This document shows positions 35,215-43,797 of a DNA stretch of 64,000 nucleotides, piece after piece. A program made the position numbers and the translations under genes. Numbering within the stretch: position 1 is the first letter of the stretch; each line of letters begins with the position of its first letter. The notes beneath the pieces are model-generated. The model did not search any database, had not been told where the DNA came from, and saw only the letters and a program-made list of their open reading frames with translations. Source of the DNA: Bradyrhizobium sp. CER78 (lineage in GTDB: Bacteria; Pseudomonadota; Alphaproteobacteria; Rhizobiales; Xanthobacteraceae); the NCBI RefSeq assembly GCF_029846235.1, contig NZ_JARVWP010000001.1, forward strand, positions 310,001-374,000, in the 5' to 3' direction.

Positions 35215-37251
35215 TCAGCCGACGCTCTCGCCCATCGCCTGCAAACGACGTAGCGCGCCTTCGTTGTTCTGCTGCGCCGCCTTTCGATACCAACGCAGCG
35301 CCTGGTCGCGATCCTGCGCGACGCCGTTGCCGGCACGCAGTGCGTCGCCGATGGCGAGCTGGGCCTCGACCATGCCTTGCTCCGCAGCTGCCGCGAACCA
35401 CTCGGCCGCCTTCGCCGGATCAGCCTCGCGGCCCTGGCCGCGCCCGAGCATCACCGCAAGGTTGTATTGCGCCGTCGTATGGCCCTGGCGCGCCGCGGCC
35501 TCGTACCATGTCACGCCCTGCGCAAGGTCCTGCGCGACGCCCTGCCCGGTGCAATACATAACGGCAAGCTTGAATTGTGCTGCGGCATTGCCGCCATCGG
35601 CAGCCTTGACGATCCAGCTCGCGGCGGCCTGCGGATCCTTGAGGCCGCTCTTCGGATCCGAATACAGCAGCGCCAAGGTGTGCTGCGCCTCGACATGGCC
35701 GGCGCTTGCCGCGCGCTTGAACCATTGCGCCGCAGCCGGAAGATCGACGGTGCCACCGGACCTTCCCATGTGAAGCCCGCCGAGTTGAAATGCCGCCGCC
35801 GAATGACCGCCCTCGGCGGCATCGGTCAGCAACGTGCGTGCTTGCGCAAGGCGCGCTTCGGACGGCTCCTCCTGGATCAGAAACATGGCATAGGCGGTCT
35901 TGGCATCGGCGTCGCCGCCATTGGCCGCCTTGCTGAGCCATTCCGCTGCACGCACCTGATCGCGCGGCACGCCGTTGCCCGCCGAGTAGAGCCGGCCCAG
36001 CTGCACGCCTGCTGCGCTGATGCCTCCCTCGGATGCGCGCTCGAACCACTTGATGGCGGTCGCGACATCGCGCGTCACGCCGTTGCCGTTGAGATAGAAC
36101 ACCGCGATGTTGTGGGCCGCGGTCGCGTGACCGCTCTCGGCCGCACGCTCGAACCATTTCGCCGCCTGGCGGACGCTGGGCGGCACGCCGGTGCCGGTGG
36201 CATAGAAGCGTCCGGTAAAAAACTGCGCCTGCACGTCACCGCGCTCGGCTGCCTTCTCGTACCAATACGCCGCCTCGCGCAGATCCGGCTCGGCAGCCGT
36301 GCCGAGTGCATAGAACTCGGCCAGCGCCTGGATCGCCGGCAGGTAGTCCTTGCGTGCCGCCTTGCGCAAGGCGGTCTCGGCCTTGTCGAGATCCTTGGCA
36401 GCCCCTTTGCCGCTCAGCCGCAACAGGGCGATGTTGTACAGCGCGATGGCGTCGTCATGCGCCGCCGCGCTCTGGAATAGCCGCGCGGCTTCCGCGACAT
36501 TTGCGGGAAGCCCGGTGCCCTTGAGGCACATGAATGCGAGCGCAACCTGCGCGCGGACATGGCCCTGCTCCGCTGCCTTGTGATACCAGATCGCGGCCTG
36601 CGCGAAGTCGACGGGAACGCCGCGTCCCTGATAATGCACGTCGCCGAGCGCGAATTCGCCGGCCGCCGCCTTCTGCTCGGCCGCGGCCTCGTACCAGCGC
36701 AGGGCAACGGCGTGATCCTTGGTGCAGCCTTGCCCGTTGGCGTACATGTCGCCCAGGATTGCCTGCGCGTCCGCCTTGCCGGCCTCCGCCGCCACCGACA
36801 TCCAGAGGAAGGCGGCGTCGAGGTCTCTCGCCACGCCGATTCCGTTCGGGAAGACCAGGTCGTGGAGATTGGTCGCCTTGTCGCCGAGACGCGCAGCAGT
36901 GGATTGCCGCCACATCTCGGGCTTGTTCGGTCCGACAGACGCCTTGACCCCGTGCAAGTAGATCAAGCCGAGCTGGAATTGCGCTTCGATATGTCCATTC
37001 AGGGCGGCGCGTTCGTACCACGCGACCGCGTCCGGAATGTTGCCGATGACGCCCTCGTTCCTCGCATAGAGCAACCCGATCCGGTAATCCGCCTCCGGAT
37101 TGCCGGCCCGCGACGCCAGCCTCCAGAGGCGCAACGCCTCCAGATACTGCCGGTTCTCGTAAGCCTCCAGTCCCCGTTCGAACTGCGTTGCTTCCGAACG
37201 GGACGACCCGGGCTTGAGCAGGTCGAGAAGGGATCGCGTCAACACCGTCAT
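35215..37251 (-). CDS. Sel1-repeat protein coupled to type I secretion genes
   Basis: 678 aa built almost wholly of about sixteen to eighteen Sel1-type helical repeats of about 36 residues (A-x-WYEKAAERGDVQAQ, GxGVPxDxxQAAxWY, LGRLYSAGNGVPRDQ). There is no signal peptide or membrane segment. Sel1 proteins are protein-interaction scaffolds and several control exopolysaccharide or secretion. The ATG at 37251 overlaps the HlyD stop as ATGA, which implies translational coupling to the secretion adaptor. The longer frame to 37410 lies inside HlyD. A role in assembling the exporter or the polysaccharide machinery is inference. Confidence 0.88.
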   Translation of the reverse strand: MTVLTRSLLDLLKPGSSRSEATQFERGLEAYENRQYLEALRLWRLASRAGNPEADYRIGLLYARNEGVIGNIPDAVAWYERAALNGHIEAQFQLGLIYLHGVKASVGPNKPEMWRQSTAARLGDKATNLHDLVFPNGIGVARDLDAAFLWMSVAAEAGKADAQAILGDMYANGQGCTKDHAVALRWYEAAAEQKAAAGEFALGDVHYQGRGVPVDFAQAAIWYHKAAEQGHVRAQVALAFMCLKGTGLPANVAEAARLFQSAAAHDDAIALYNIALLRLSGKGAAKDLDKAETALRKAARKDYLPAIQALAEFYALGTAAEPDLREAAYWYEKAAERGDVQAQFFTGRFYATGTGVPPSVRQAAKWFERAAESGHATAAHNIAVFYLNGNGVTRDVATAIKWFERASEGGISAAGVQLGRLYSAGNGVPRDQVRAAEWLSKAANGGDADAKTAYAMFLIQEEPSEARLAQARTLLTDAAEGGHSAAAFQLGGLHMGRSGGTVDLPAAAQWFKRAASAGHVEAQHTLALLYSDPKSGLKDPQAAASWIVKAADGGNAAAQFKLAVMYCTGQGVAQDLAQGVTWYEAAARQGHTTAQYNLAVMLGRGQGREADPAKAAEWFAAAAEQGMVEAQLAIGDALRAGNGVAQDRDQALRWYRKAAQQNNEGALRRLQAMGESVG

Positions 37252-38594
37252 GGCTCGCGCATCGCTTCTTTTGCGCTGCGCAGCATGCCGCCGAGCAGAT
37301 ACATCGCCACCGAACGGGTGCCGACATTGACATCGCCCTGCAGCGTCATGCCGGGGATGAGGCGGAAGTTTTTCGGAACATCCTTGAAGTTGGTCTCGTC
37401 GACCGAACATCGCGCCTTGTAGTAAGCATCGACGGGCTTTCCGTCATCATCGGTGGTGAAGGCACCTTCGCTGATCCAGCGAATCCTGCCCTGCGCCGTG
37501 CCGTGCTCCGCCGCGTTGAACGCATCGATCTTCATCGTGCAGGGATCGTTCGGCCGGACGAAGCCGACGTCGCGGGACAGGATCTGGATCTCGGCCTCGA
37601 GCCGGGTCTTGAGCGGCATCAGCGTGATGAAGGGATCGCCCGGCTTCAGCACCGATCCGACCGAGAGCTTGGCGAGGGTCAGCACGACCGAAGGTTCGGC
37701 CGCCGTCCAGCGGACGAGGTCCTGGTGCTTGATCGCCTTGTCGTACTGCGAGCGGGCCGTATCCAAATTATTGCGCGTCGTCACCAGATCCTGGCTGAGC
37801 TGCGCGTTCCACTGCTCGGTGAAGGCGTTGCGATCCGCCTTCAGCGACTCCAGCTGGTGTTGCGCTTCCAGCAGGGTGTTGTGCGTGTTGTCGATCTGAC
37901 GCAGCAGCTCCAGGCGATTGTCCTGCGACAGATACAGGTTCAGCTTGGATCCGCTGCCGCTTTCGGCCAGCGTCGAGCGCATGTCCTCGATCTTGCCGGC
38001 GATATCTGCACGCTGGCTGTAGCGCTCGTCGTCCTTCTTCGCCTTCTGGATCGTCGCTTCGGTCTGACTGATCTTGGAATCGTAGCTGTTCACCTGGGCG
38101 TGGTACTGCGCGACGCGCTGATCGTAGAGCGCCTTTTGCAAGGCGTTGTATCTGGTGACCTCGGGGTCCTTGGATTGCCCGAACGACAACTGCTTTCCGG
38201 ACAATTCGGCCTCGTCCCGCGCGACCTGCGCCTCGAGGCTTGCAATCTGCAGCTTGTACTGCGTGACGTCGGCAGCGGTGAATGTCGAGTCGAGGGTCGC
38301 AAGCTGCTGCCCCGTCTCGACCTGCTCACCCTCCCGAACATCGATCGTCTTGATGATCGATGCGTCCAGCGCCTGCAGCACGTTGATCTGATCGACCGGG
38401 ACGATCCTGCCGCCCACGCTCGTGATCACCCGATCGACGCGCGTGAAGCACATGATCGCCACGACGGCTACCATGAACGCCGACAGGACGAACAGCGTCG
38501 CGCGGGCCAGCAACGGCTCCGGCGCCTCGCGGATCGCATCGGTTTCGGACTGGAACTGGCGGACGGTCGCGAGCGAAGCTTGATTAGGAGACAA
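37248..38594 (-). CDS. Type I secretion membrane-fusion protein (HlyD/PrsE family)
   Basis: 448 aa from a TTG start. It has one N-terminal transmembrane helix (about 33-52), a lipoyl-like hairpin (INVLQALDASIIKTIDVREG, QVETGQQLATLDSTF), a long alpha-helical coiled coil (about 110-290) and a C-terminal beta-barrel (VVLTLAKLSVGSVLKPGDPF, MTLQGDVNVGTRSV). It bridges the ABC exporter and an outer-membrane TolC-type channel, which is not in this window. It overlaps the ABC gene by 11 bases and the Sel1 gene by four. Confidence 0.9.
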   Translation of the reverse strand: MSPNQASLATVRQFQSETDAIREAPEPLLARATLFVLSAFMVAVVAIMCFTRVDRVITSVGGRIVPVDQINVLQALDASIIKTIDVREGEQVETGQQLATLDSTFTAADVTQYKLQIASLEAQVARDEAELSGKQLSFGQSKDPEVTRYNALQKALYDQRVAQYHAQVNSYDSKISQTEATIQKAKKDDERYSQRADIAGKIEDMRSTLAESGSGSKLNLYLSQDNRLELLRQIDNTHNTLLEAQHQLESLKADRNAFTEQWNAQLSQDLVTTRNNLDTARSQYDKAIKHQDLVRWTAAEPSVVLTLAKLSVGSVLKPGDPFITLMPLKTRLEAEIQILSRDVGFVRPNDPCTMKIDAFNAAEHGTAQGRIRWISEGAFTTDDDGKPVDAYYKARCSVDETNFKDVPKNFRLIPGMTLQGDVNVGTRSVAMYLLGGMLRSAKEAMREP

Positions 38595-40818
38595 GGGTCG
38601 GGCTCCTGAAGTTCTTTTCGGTGCGGCCCGCCGGCACCAGATGCGTGTTCTGCTGGTACCAGAGCGAGCTATAGATGTCGTTGCGTTCCAGAAGCTCCTC
38701 GTGGCGACCGATATCGTTGACCACGCCACGATTGAGCACGAGGATCGCATCGGCCTTGGTCAGCGACGACAGGCGATGCGAAATGATGATCAGCGTGCGC
38801 CCCTGTGCGATCCGCGAAATGTTCGCGTTGACGATCGTCTCGCTCTCCGCATCGAGCGCGCTGGTCGCCTCGTCCAGGATCAGGATCGGCGGATTGACGA
38901 TCAGTGCCCGCGCGATCGCGAGGCGCTGACGCTGGCCGCCGGAGAGATTGGTCGATCCCTCGTAGATATAGGTCTCGTAGCCTCGCGGCAGCTTGTCGAT
39001 GAACTCCTCGGCGCCGGCCAGTCGCGCCGCCCTGACGACATCGTCGAAGGTCGCATCGGGCTTGGCGGCCGCAATATTCTCGCGGATCGTACCGCTGAAC
39101 AGGAAGTTCTCCTGCAGCACCACGCCCACATTGCGCCGGAGATGGTCGACATCGTATTCGCGAACATCGACACCGTCGACCTTGATCAGACCACCGTAGT
39201 CGGAGTGCAGGCGCTGCAACAGCCGCGTGATCGTGGTCTTGCCGGAGCCGCTCTTGCCCATCACGCCCAGCGTCGTGCCGAGCGGAATCTCGAAGGAGAT
39301 GCTGTTCAGCGCCGGCGACACCGCGCCCTTGTACTTGAACGTGACGCCGGAGAATTCGATATGCCCCTTCAGCGGGACCCGAACGCCATGGCCGGAACGT
39401 CCCTCCTCGGGCGGCTGATTGACCAGCCTGCCGACGATCGTGACCGCGGTGCGCGCCTCGTCATACTGGTTGATGAGCTGGGCCATCTGCATCAGCGGGC
39501 CGGCAACGCGTTGCGACAGCATCAGAAACGCGAACAGCGCGCCAACGTAGACTGGATCGCCGCTCGACACGGCGAGGTAGACACCGAACGCATAGGGAGC
39601 ACTCACCGCCAGCCGTTCCAACGGCTTCACCACCGTCTGGATGGCGGTTCCGGTCAGGCCTTCCGCAAGGCGAGCCTTGGCGACGCGCGCCACAAGCACA
39701 TCCCACATGTGGCGCTGCCGCGTGTCGAGCGCCAGCGACTTGATGGTCCGCATGCCGTTCAGGCTCTGGATCAGAAACGCTCCCTGCACGCCTTCAGCGG
39801 CCAGAGTCGCCGAGGATTTCTTCCGGTAGGCGGGCAGCATCAGGATCAGCCAGGTTACGATTATTCCGGCAAAGGCAAGAACCATCAGCGTCATGATCGG
39901 GCTGAAGAAGAACATGACGGGCAGGAAGAAGAACAACGTCGTCGAATCGAGGATGGTCCCGAACAGCTGTCCGGTCAGAAAGCCGCGAATTCGGAACACT
40001 TCGCGAATATCCCGCGAAATCAGGCCGACCGGATTCTGCTCGAAGTAATCGATCGGCAGATTGAGCACCTTCTCGAACACATAGGTCGACAGCTTGACGT
40101 CGAGCCGTGCCGTCAGACGCTGGACCAGATACTGCCGCAGGAACGTGAACGCCGACTCGAACATGATCAGCACGAACATCGCGATACACAGCACGTAGAA
40201 CGTGTTGTAGGCCTTGTAGAAGATGACCTTGTCCGAGAGCAGCCGCCAGAACATGATCGGTCCGAGGCCCATGAGGCCCAGGATCAGCGCCGCGATCGCG
40301 ACGTCACGCAGGATACGCCGTTCGCGGAACAACAATGCGGTGACGAAGCCGAAGCTGAACGGCTGGGTTTCGTCCGATATCTCGTAGTCGCGCTTGGCCA
40401 TGACGACGTCGCCCGACCAGATGTCCTCGAAGCGCGGCTGATCGATCACGAGCAGCGCGTCCTCGCTTGCGTTCGGATCCTGCAGGACCACCCGGGTGCT
40501 GTCTTCATCGCCCTCGAGGCGCAGCAGCACCATGTGGCTGCCGTCGCGCAGGCGAACGATCACCGGCAGCGCCCGCTTGAGATGGCTCAGCCCCTTCCAG
40601 TCCAGCGTGACGGCCTTTGCCGTCATGCCCGAGGTATTCGCGCATTTCAGAAGCTCGGGGAGTGTGACCTCCTGGTCACCCAGGAGATTGTCCTGGATGA
40701 GCTGGGTCGGGGTCAGATGCAGACCATGCTGTCTTGCCACGATGACCAGACAGGCGAGGCCCGAGGGTGGCAGTCCCTCCACCGAAGGTGCGCCGACGAG
40801 CGAGAGGTGTTTGGTCAT
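38584..40818 (-). CDS. Type I secretion ABC exporter (HlyB-like) with degenerate C39-like domain
   Basis: 744 aa. Residues 1-130 are a peptidase-C39-like domain. The position of the catalytic Cys is Ser in PPSGLACLVIVARQHG, while the His (GSHMVLL) and Asp (LQDPN) remain, so it should dock RTX cargo without cleaving it, as in HlyB. Six transmembrane helices follow (about 160-420). The ATPase domain has Walker A GKSGSGKTT, Q-loop LQENFLFSGT, signature NLSGGQRQRLAIARAL, Walker B ILILDEATSALD and the H-loop His in ISHRLSS. The ATG at 40818 has the natural N-terminus. Confidence 0.94.
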   Translation of the reverse strand: MTKHLSLVGAPSVEGLPPSGLACLVIVARQHGLHLTPTQLIQDNLLGDQEVTLPELLKCANTSGMTAKAVTLDWKGLSHLKRALPVIVRLRDGSHMVLLRLEGDEDSTRVVLQDPNASEDALLVIDQPRFEDIWSGDVVMAKRDYEISDETQPFSFGFVTALLFRERRILRDVAIAALILGLMGLGPIMFWRLLSDKVIFYKAYNTFYVLCIAMFVLIMFESAFTFLRQYLVQRLTARLDVKLSTYVFEKVLNLPIDYFEQNPVGLISRDIREVFRIRGFLTGQLFGTILDSTTLFFFLPVMFFFSPIMTLMVLAFAGIIVTWLILMLPAYRKKSSATLAAEGVQGAFLIQSLNGMRTIKSLALDTRQRHMWDVLVARVAKARLAEGLTGTAIQTVVKPLERLAVSAPYAFGVYLAVSSGDPVYVGALFAFLMLSQRVAGPLMQMAQLINQYDEARTAVTIVGRLVNQPPEEGRSGHGVRVPLKGHIEFSGVTFKYKGAVSPALNSISFEIPLGTTLGVMGKSGSGKTTITRLLQRLHSDYGGLIKVDGVDVREYDVDHLRRNVGVVLQENFLFSGTIRENIAAAKPDATFDDVVRAARLAGAEEFIDKLPRGYETYIYEGSTNLSGGQRQRLAIARALIVNPPILILDEATSALDAESETIVNANISRIAQGRTLIIISHRLSSLTKADAILVLNRGVVNDIGRHEELLERNDIYSSLWYQQNTHLVPAGRTEKNFRSPTLVS
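38592..38607 (-). promoter_or_regulatory. RBS and TTG start of the HlyD gene
   Basis: AGGAG (38603-38607 on the minus strand), eight bases before TTG (38594-38592), inside the last codons of the ABC gene. No ATG or GTG occurs at a sensible position before the membrane helix, so TTG is the best start. Confidence 0.7.
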
Positions 40819-41015
40819 GGATGCCTCGAAGTTTCGACTGCGCAAGATCGGGTCGTTAGCGAGATATAACTTATCACTGTTAGTTCGCTAACGCAGCATT
40901 TTCAGCACACGGTTCCGAAAAGATATATGCGTCGGAACAGGCAACGAAGCCGGTTCCGGCACTTGCAGCCGTTGGTTTAACCACTGAACCTTGTAACATT
41001 ATTTAACATCGACAA

Positions 41016-41645
41016 TCACGGGGCGGCGGTCACCGTCTCCCGGAAGTCGAAGCCGCAGGCCTCGAGCTGCGGCTGGATCCGCCTGTCCTCGGCCTCCGGC
41101 ATGAGCGCCAGCGCGCAGACCTCGAAATTCGCGCTGCGAACCGAGACGGTCGGAAACCCGGCGCTGAGCAGCAGGTTTCCCATCCGGTCGCACGAAAAGC
41201 CGGTCTTGTGCGCCATGTGATGGCGGCCCTGCTCGATCGCGCCGGAATGCCCGTAGATCATATCGAGCGGCCGTATCGGACCGGCCGGCGAGACATAGGC
41301 GACCGCGCCGAGGCCCTGGGTCAGCATGTGCTGGGCCACCGCCTCAAGGTCGGGCGACATGATCAACGCGAAGCCGTCCGGCTTGAGAACCTCGCGGAAC
41401 TGGACGAATGTGGGATGTATCTCATGGGCATAGAGATGCTCCATCAGATGCGAACACCAGATCGCGTCGAACGAGGCCGGCCGGCACAATTTGGCGAGAT
41501 CGGTGATCGAGCCGACGATGTCCGGTTTCACGCTTCCGTCGACATCGAGGCGAATCTCCTCCCAATCATGCGATGACAGCAGCGGCTGGATCCGCTTGGC
41601 AACCGTCGATCCAGCGCCGGCATTCAGCATTTTTTTCTTGGCCAA
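41016..41645 (-). CDS. SAM-dependent methyltransferase (class I)
   Basis: 209 aa. Motif I is MLNAGAGSTVAKRIQPLL, the acidic loop is EIRLDVDGSVKPDIVGSI, motif II/III is SFDAIWCSHLMEHLYAHE and VLKPDGFALIMSPDLEAVAQ. This matches methyltransferase-11-like enzymes of surface polysaccharide loci. The start lies in an A-rich run (AAGAAAAAAATG), with a second in-frame ATG five codons later. It precedes the exporter genes by 197 bases; whether it modifies the polysaccharide or the RTX cargo cannot be told. Confidence 0.8.
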   Translation of the reverse strand: MAKKKMLNAGAGSTVAKRIQPLLSSHDWEEIRLDVDGSVKPDIVGSITDLAKLCRPASFDAIWCSHLMEHLYAHEIHPTFVQFREVLKPDGFALIMSPDLEAVAQHMLTQGLGAVAYVSPAGPIRPLDMIYGHSGAIEQGRHHMAHKTGFSCDRMGNLLLSAGFPTVSVRSANFEVCALALMPEAEDRRIQPQLEACGFDFRETVTAAP

Positions 41646-41948
41646 TTCGAGAGCTCCGCGGTTCGCACATGATGCAGCTGGTTTCTGCAGCGATCGTTCG
41701 TCTTGTCCAAAGGTTGCCGAGGCTGCAGCAAGCCATCACAACGCGTTGTATCAAGCGAGTTACACGCCTTTACAAAAGCTACGTGGTCCGAATGTGACGA
41801 ACTAACTTCTAACATTCTTCGATCGGAGTGGAACTTATCAGGAGACGGCCGCATGCGACGCGGAGCGGGCGACAAGTTCCGACCGTCACGTTCGCACCCA
41901 ACACCGCCCAACGAGGGTCGAGGGGGATATCTTCGCCTGGCACGGACC
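41646..41948. other. Intergenic region between methyltransferase and RTX remnant
   Basis: 303 bases, no gene supported. The first bases past 41949 (about 41925-41948) are homologous to DNA just downstream of the full RTX gene, extending the duplication beyond the remnant's stop. Confidence 0.45.
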
Positions 41949-42227
41949 TCAGGTCCTACAGCTTGGTCCAGTGGCTTCGATGATCGCCTTCAGCTTGGCG
42001 TCAAGCTTGATCGTATTGTTGGCGTTGGTTTCGATCGGAACATTGGCGCCGGGATCCGGGTTGCCGATCCCGGCCCCTTGCTGCACCGGGATCGTCGCGC
42101 CGTCATCCGGGCTGGTGTAACCGATCCCCGCGCTGATCAGATAGTCGAGAATCCGTTGCCGGCTTGCGTGATCGATCGTGGAGCTGATCACGACCTTAAG
42201 CTGCGTCTGGTTCAGGCCTTGCGCCAC
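41949..42227 (-). CDS. Truncated RTX paralogue: N-terminal domain only (deletion remnant)
   Basis: 92 aa with a GTG start. Residues 1-86 align with the N-terminus of the RTX protein at 42415-43683, about 62 of 86 identical (shared blocks IDHA, ILDYLI, AGIGYTSPDDG, IPVQ, NPDP, LKAIIEAT). Just after EAT the frame jumps to DNA matching the last bases of the RTX gene (GACCAAGCTGTA) plus its downstream flank, but read in a different frame (GPSCRT, stop). The whole calcium-repeat region is therefore missing. It lacks a C-terminal secretion signal. It may be a dead fragment or a free-standing N-domain. Confidence 0.75.
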   Translation of the reverse strand: MAQGLNQTQLKVVISSTIDHASRQRILDYLISAGIGYTSPDDGATIPVQQGAGIGNPDPGANVPIETNANNTIKLDAKLKAIIEATGPSCRT

Positions 42228-42340
42228 GCGCTACATAATCGCTAGGCAAATACTCAAACTATCTCGATGACTGGCAATTGGAGCAGGCTGCAACACTGCA
42301 AGATTATCAGACAATATTTCAGAGCACCATCTTCAATTGC

Positions 42341-42375
42341 AAAAAGCGCCGCCTCAACCTTGGTTGAGGCGGCGC
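42341..42375 (-). terminator. Intrinsic terminator of the RTX gene
   Basis: On the minus strand, GCGCCGCCTCAACC pairs with GGTTGAGGCGGCGC with almost no loop, followed by TTTTTGCAATTG. It lies 40 bases past the RTX stop. The RTX gene is therefore transcribed apart from the exporter genes downstream. Confidence 0.85.
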
Positions 42376-42414
42376 CTTCGCTTAGTGAAGACCTAGTCGT
42401 GCAGACCTGGGATC

Positions 42415-43683
42415 TTACAGCTTGGTCGAGTGACCATCGTTGAAGATCAGGTATTCGATGTTGCTGATCTGGGTCGTCTGGCCGTTGCTGAAGTTGACGT
42501 CCAGAGAGCCATCCTTTCCGGCGGTGATGCCGGTCACGTCGGTCGAAGAGTGATCCAGGAAGGTCAGGGAGTCCTTGCTGCCGCCACCACCGTCAATGGT
42601 GTCGTTGCTGTGGAGGTTGGACAGGTAGAAGTAGTCCTGACCAGAGCCGCCCACCATCGAGGCCGTACCGGTGTCGGAGCCGACGAACGACGAACCGTCG
42701 TTGCCGCCGATCAGCGTCTGATGGCCCGAGCCGGCGATCATCGTGTCGTGGCCAGAGCCGCCATACAGCGTGTCGTTGCCGGCACCGCCATAGAGCGAGT
42801 CGTTGCCCGCGCCACCGGACAGGATCGAGGCGTGCGACGCATCCGAGTTCGAGTAGAGCGCGTCGTTGCCGGCGCCACCGTAAAGCTGGTTGTTGCCCGC
42901 GCCGCCGACCAGGACGTCATTGCCCTTGCCGCCTTCGAGGACCTGGTCGCCCGAGCCGCCATACAGCGTGTCATTGCCGTCGCCACCAAACAGACGATCG
43001 TTGCCCGCACCACCGTACAGCACATCGTTGCCGGTACCGCCATCGAGCGTGCTGGAATTGCCGGCCGTGCTGCCGGACACCAGCACGTCGTTGCCCTTGC
43101 CGCCTTCCAGGGTCGACGAGCTGCCGCCGTACAGCGTATCGTTGCCGGCGCCACCAATCAGGGTGTCGGCACCGGTACCGAACAGCAGATCGTTGCCCTT
43201 GCCGCCGTCCAGCGTGCTGTGACCGGAGACGTTGTCGATCAGCACGTCGTTGCCGTTGCCACCGCTGAGCGAGTCGTGACCCGCACCACCGAAGATGGTG
43301 TCGTTGCCGTTGCCAGCGAGAACCGTCGTGTCACCGGTGTTGTTGAGGAAGATCTGATCGTTGCCGTTGCCGGTCGCGACCAACACCGGGGTGCTGCCGT
43401 TCACCGTCAGCGTCACGTCCTTGTTGGTGGCTTCGATGATCGCCTTCAGGTTGGCGTCGGTGGTAACAGTGTTATTTGGGTTGGTTTCGATCAGAACATT
43501 GGTGTTCGGATCCGGGTTGCTGATCCCAGCCCCTTCCTGCACCGGAATCTTGGTGCCGTCATCCGGGCTGGTGTAGCCGATGCCCGCGTTGATGAGATAG
43601 TCGAGAATCTGTTGCTGGGTCGCGTGATCGATCGAGTGGATCGCATGCTTCAGGTCAGTCTGGTCGAGATTGTAAGTCGCCAT
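42415..43683 (-). CDS. RTX calcium-binding protein, probable type I secretion cargo
   Basis: 422 aa, very acidic and Gly/Asp/Asn-rich. Residues 1-95 form a distinct N-domain shared with the remnant at 41949. Residues about 105-325 hold some 20 RTX nonapeptides (GGxGNDxLxGG type, e.g. GGAGNDTLYGG). The C-terminal 85 residues (GGSGQDYFYLSNLHSNDTID ... ISNIEYLIFNDGHSTKL) look like the uncleaved type I secretion signal. No signal peptide is present, as expected. It encodes no recognisable enzyme domain, so it is likely structural or adhesive in a polysaccharide matrix, by inference from content and locus. It has a terminator at 42341 and a 671-base leader region. Confidence 0.9.
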   Translation of the reverse strand: MATYNLDQTDLKHAIHSIDHATQQQILDYLINAGIGYTSPDDGTKIPVQEGAGISNPDPNTNVLIETNPNNTVTTDANLKAIIEATNKDVTLTVNGSTPVLVATGNGNDQIFLNNTGDTTVLAGNGNDTIFGGAGHDSLSGGNGNDVLIDNVSGHSTLDGGKGNDLLFGTGADTLIGGAGNDTLYGGSSSTLEGGKGNDVLVSGSTAGNSSTLDGGTGNDVLYGGAGNDRLFGGDGNDTLYGGSGDQVLEGGKGNDVLVGGAGNNQLYGGAGNDALYSNSDASHASILSGGAGNDSLYGGAGNDTLYGGSGHDTMIAGSGHQTLIGGNDGSSFVGSDTGTASMVGGSGQDYFYLSNLHSNDTIDGGGGSKDSLTFLDHSSTDVTGITAGKDGSLDVNFSNGQTTQISNIEYLIFNDGHSTKL

Positions 43684-43797
43684 CGATGTAGCCCCTGCTT
43701 TGGGATACGAGGATTCAAGCCGCTCGTCCGCACCTAAGCCGTTGAATCACAACTGGTTTGTTGCGACGCAGCTCAAATGTGGACACACGTTACGAAC

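Noticed and set aside
38641..40869. 742-codon plus-strand frame opposite the ABC exporter
   Set aside because: Antisense reading of the ABC gene with biased His/Asp/Arg composition. The minus-strand frame has all ATPase motifs.
42700..43340. Regularly repeated DNA that could suggest a CRISPR array or minisatellite
   Set aside because: The repeats are in-frame GGxGxD codons of the RTX protein, vary in sequence and lack unique spacers between identical repeats.
35215..43683. Whole RTX island as a recent horizontally acquired mobile element
   Set aside because: No integrase, transposase, att-like repeat or tRNA at either end, and no obvious composition break by eye.
42430..43737. 435-codon plus-strand frame with repeats such as VVARAAIQRVVA
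   Set aside because: Its repeats are the antisense image of the RTX nonapeptides on the minus strand. No ribosome site or known fold.
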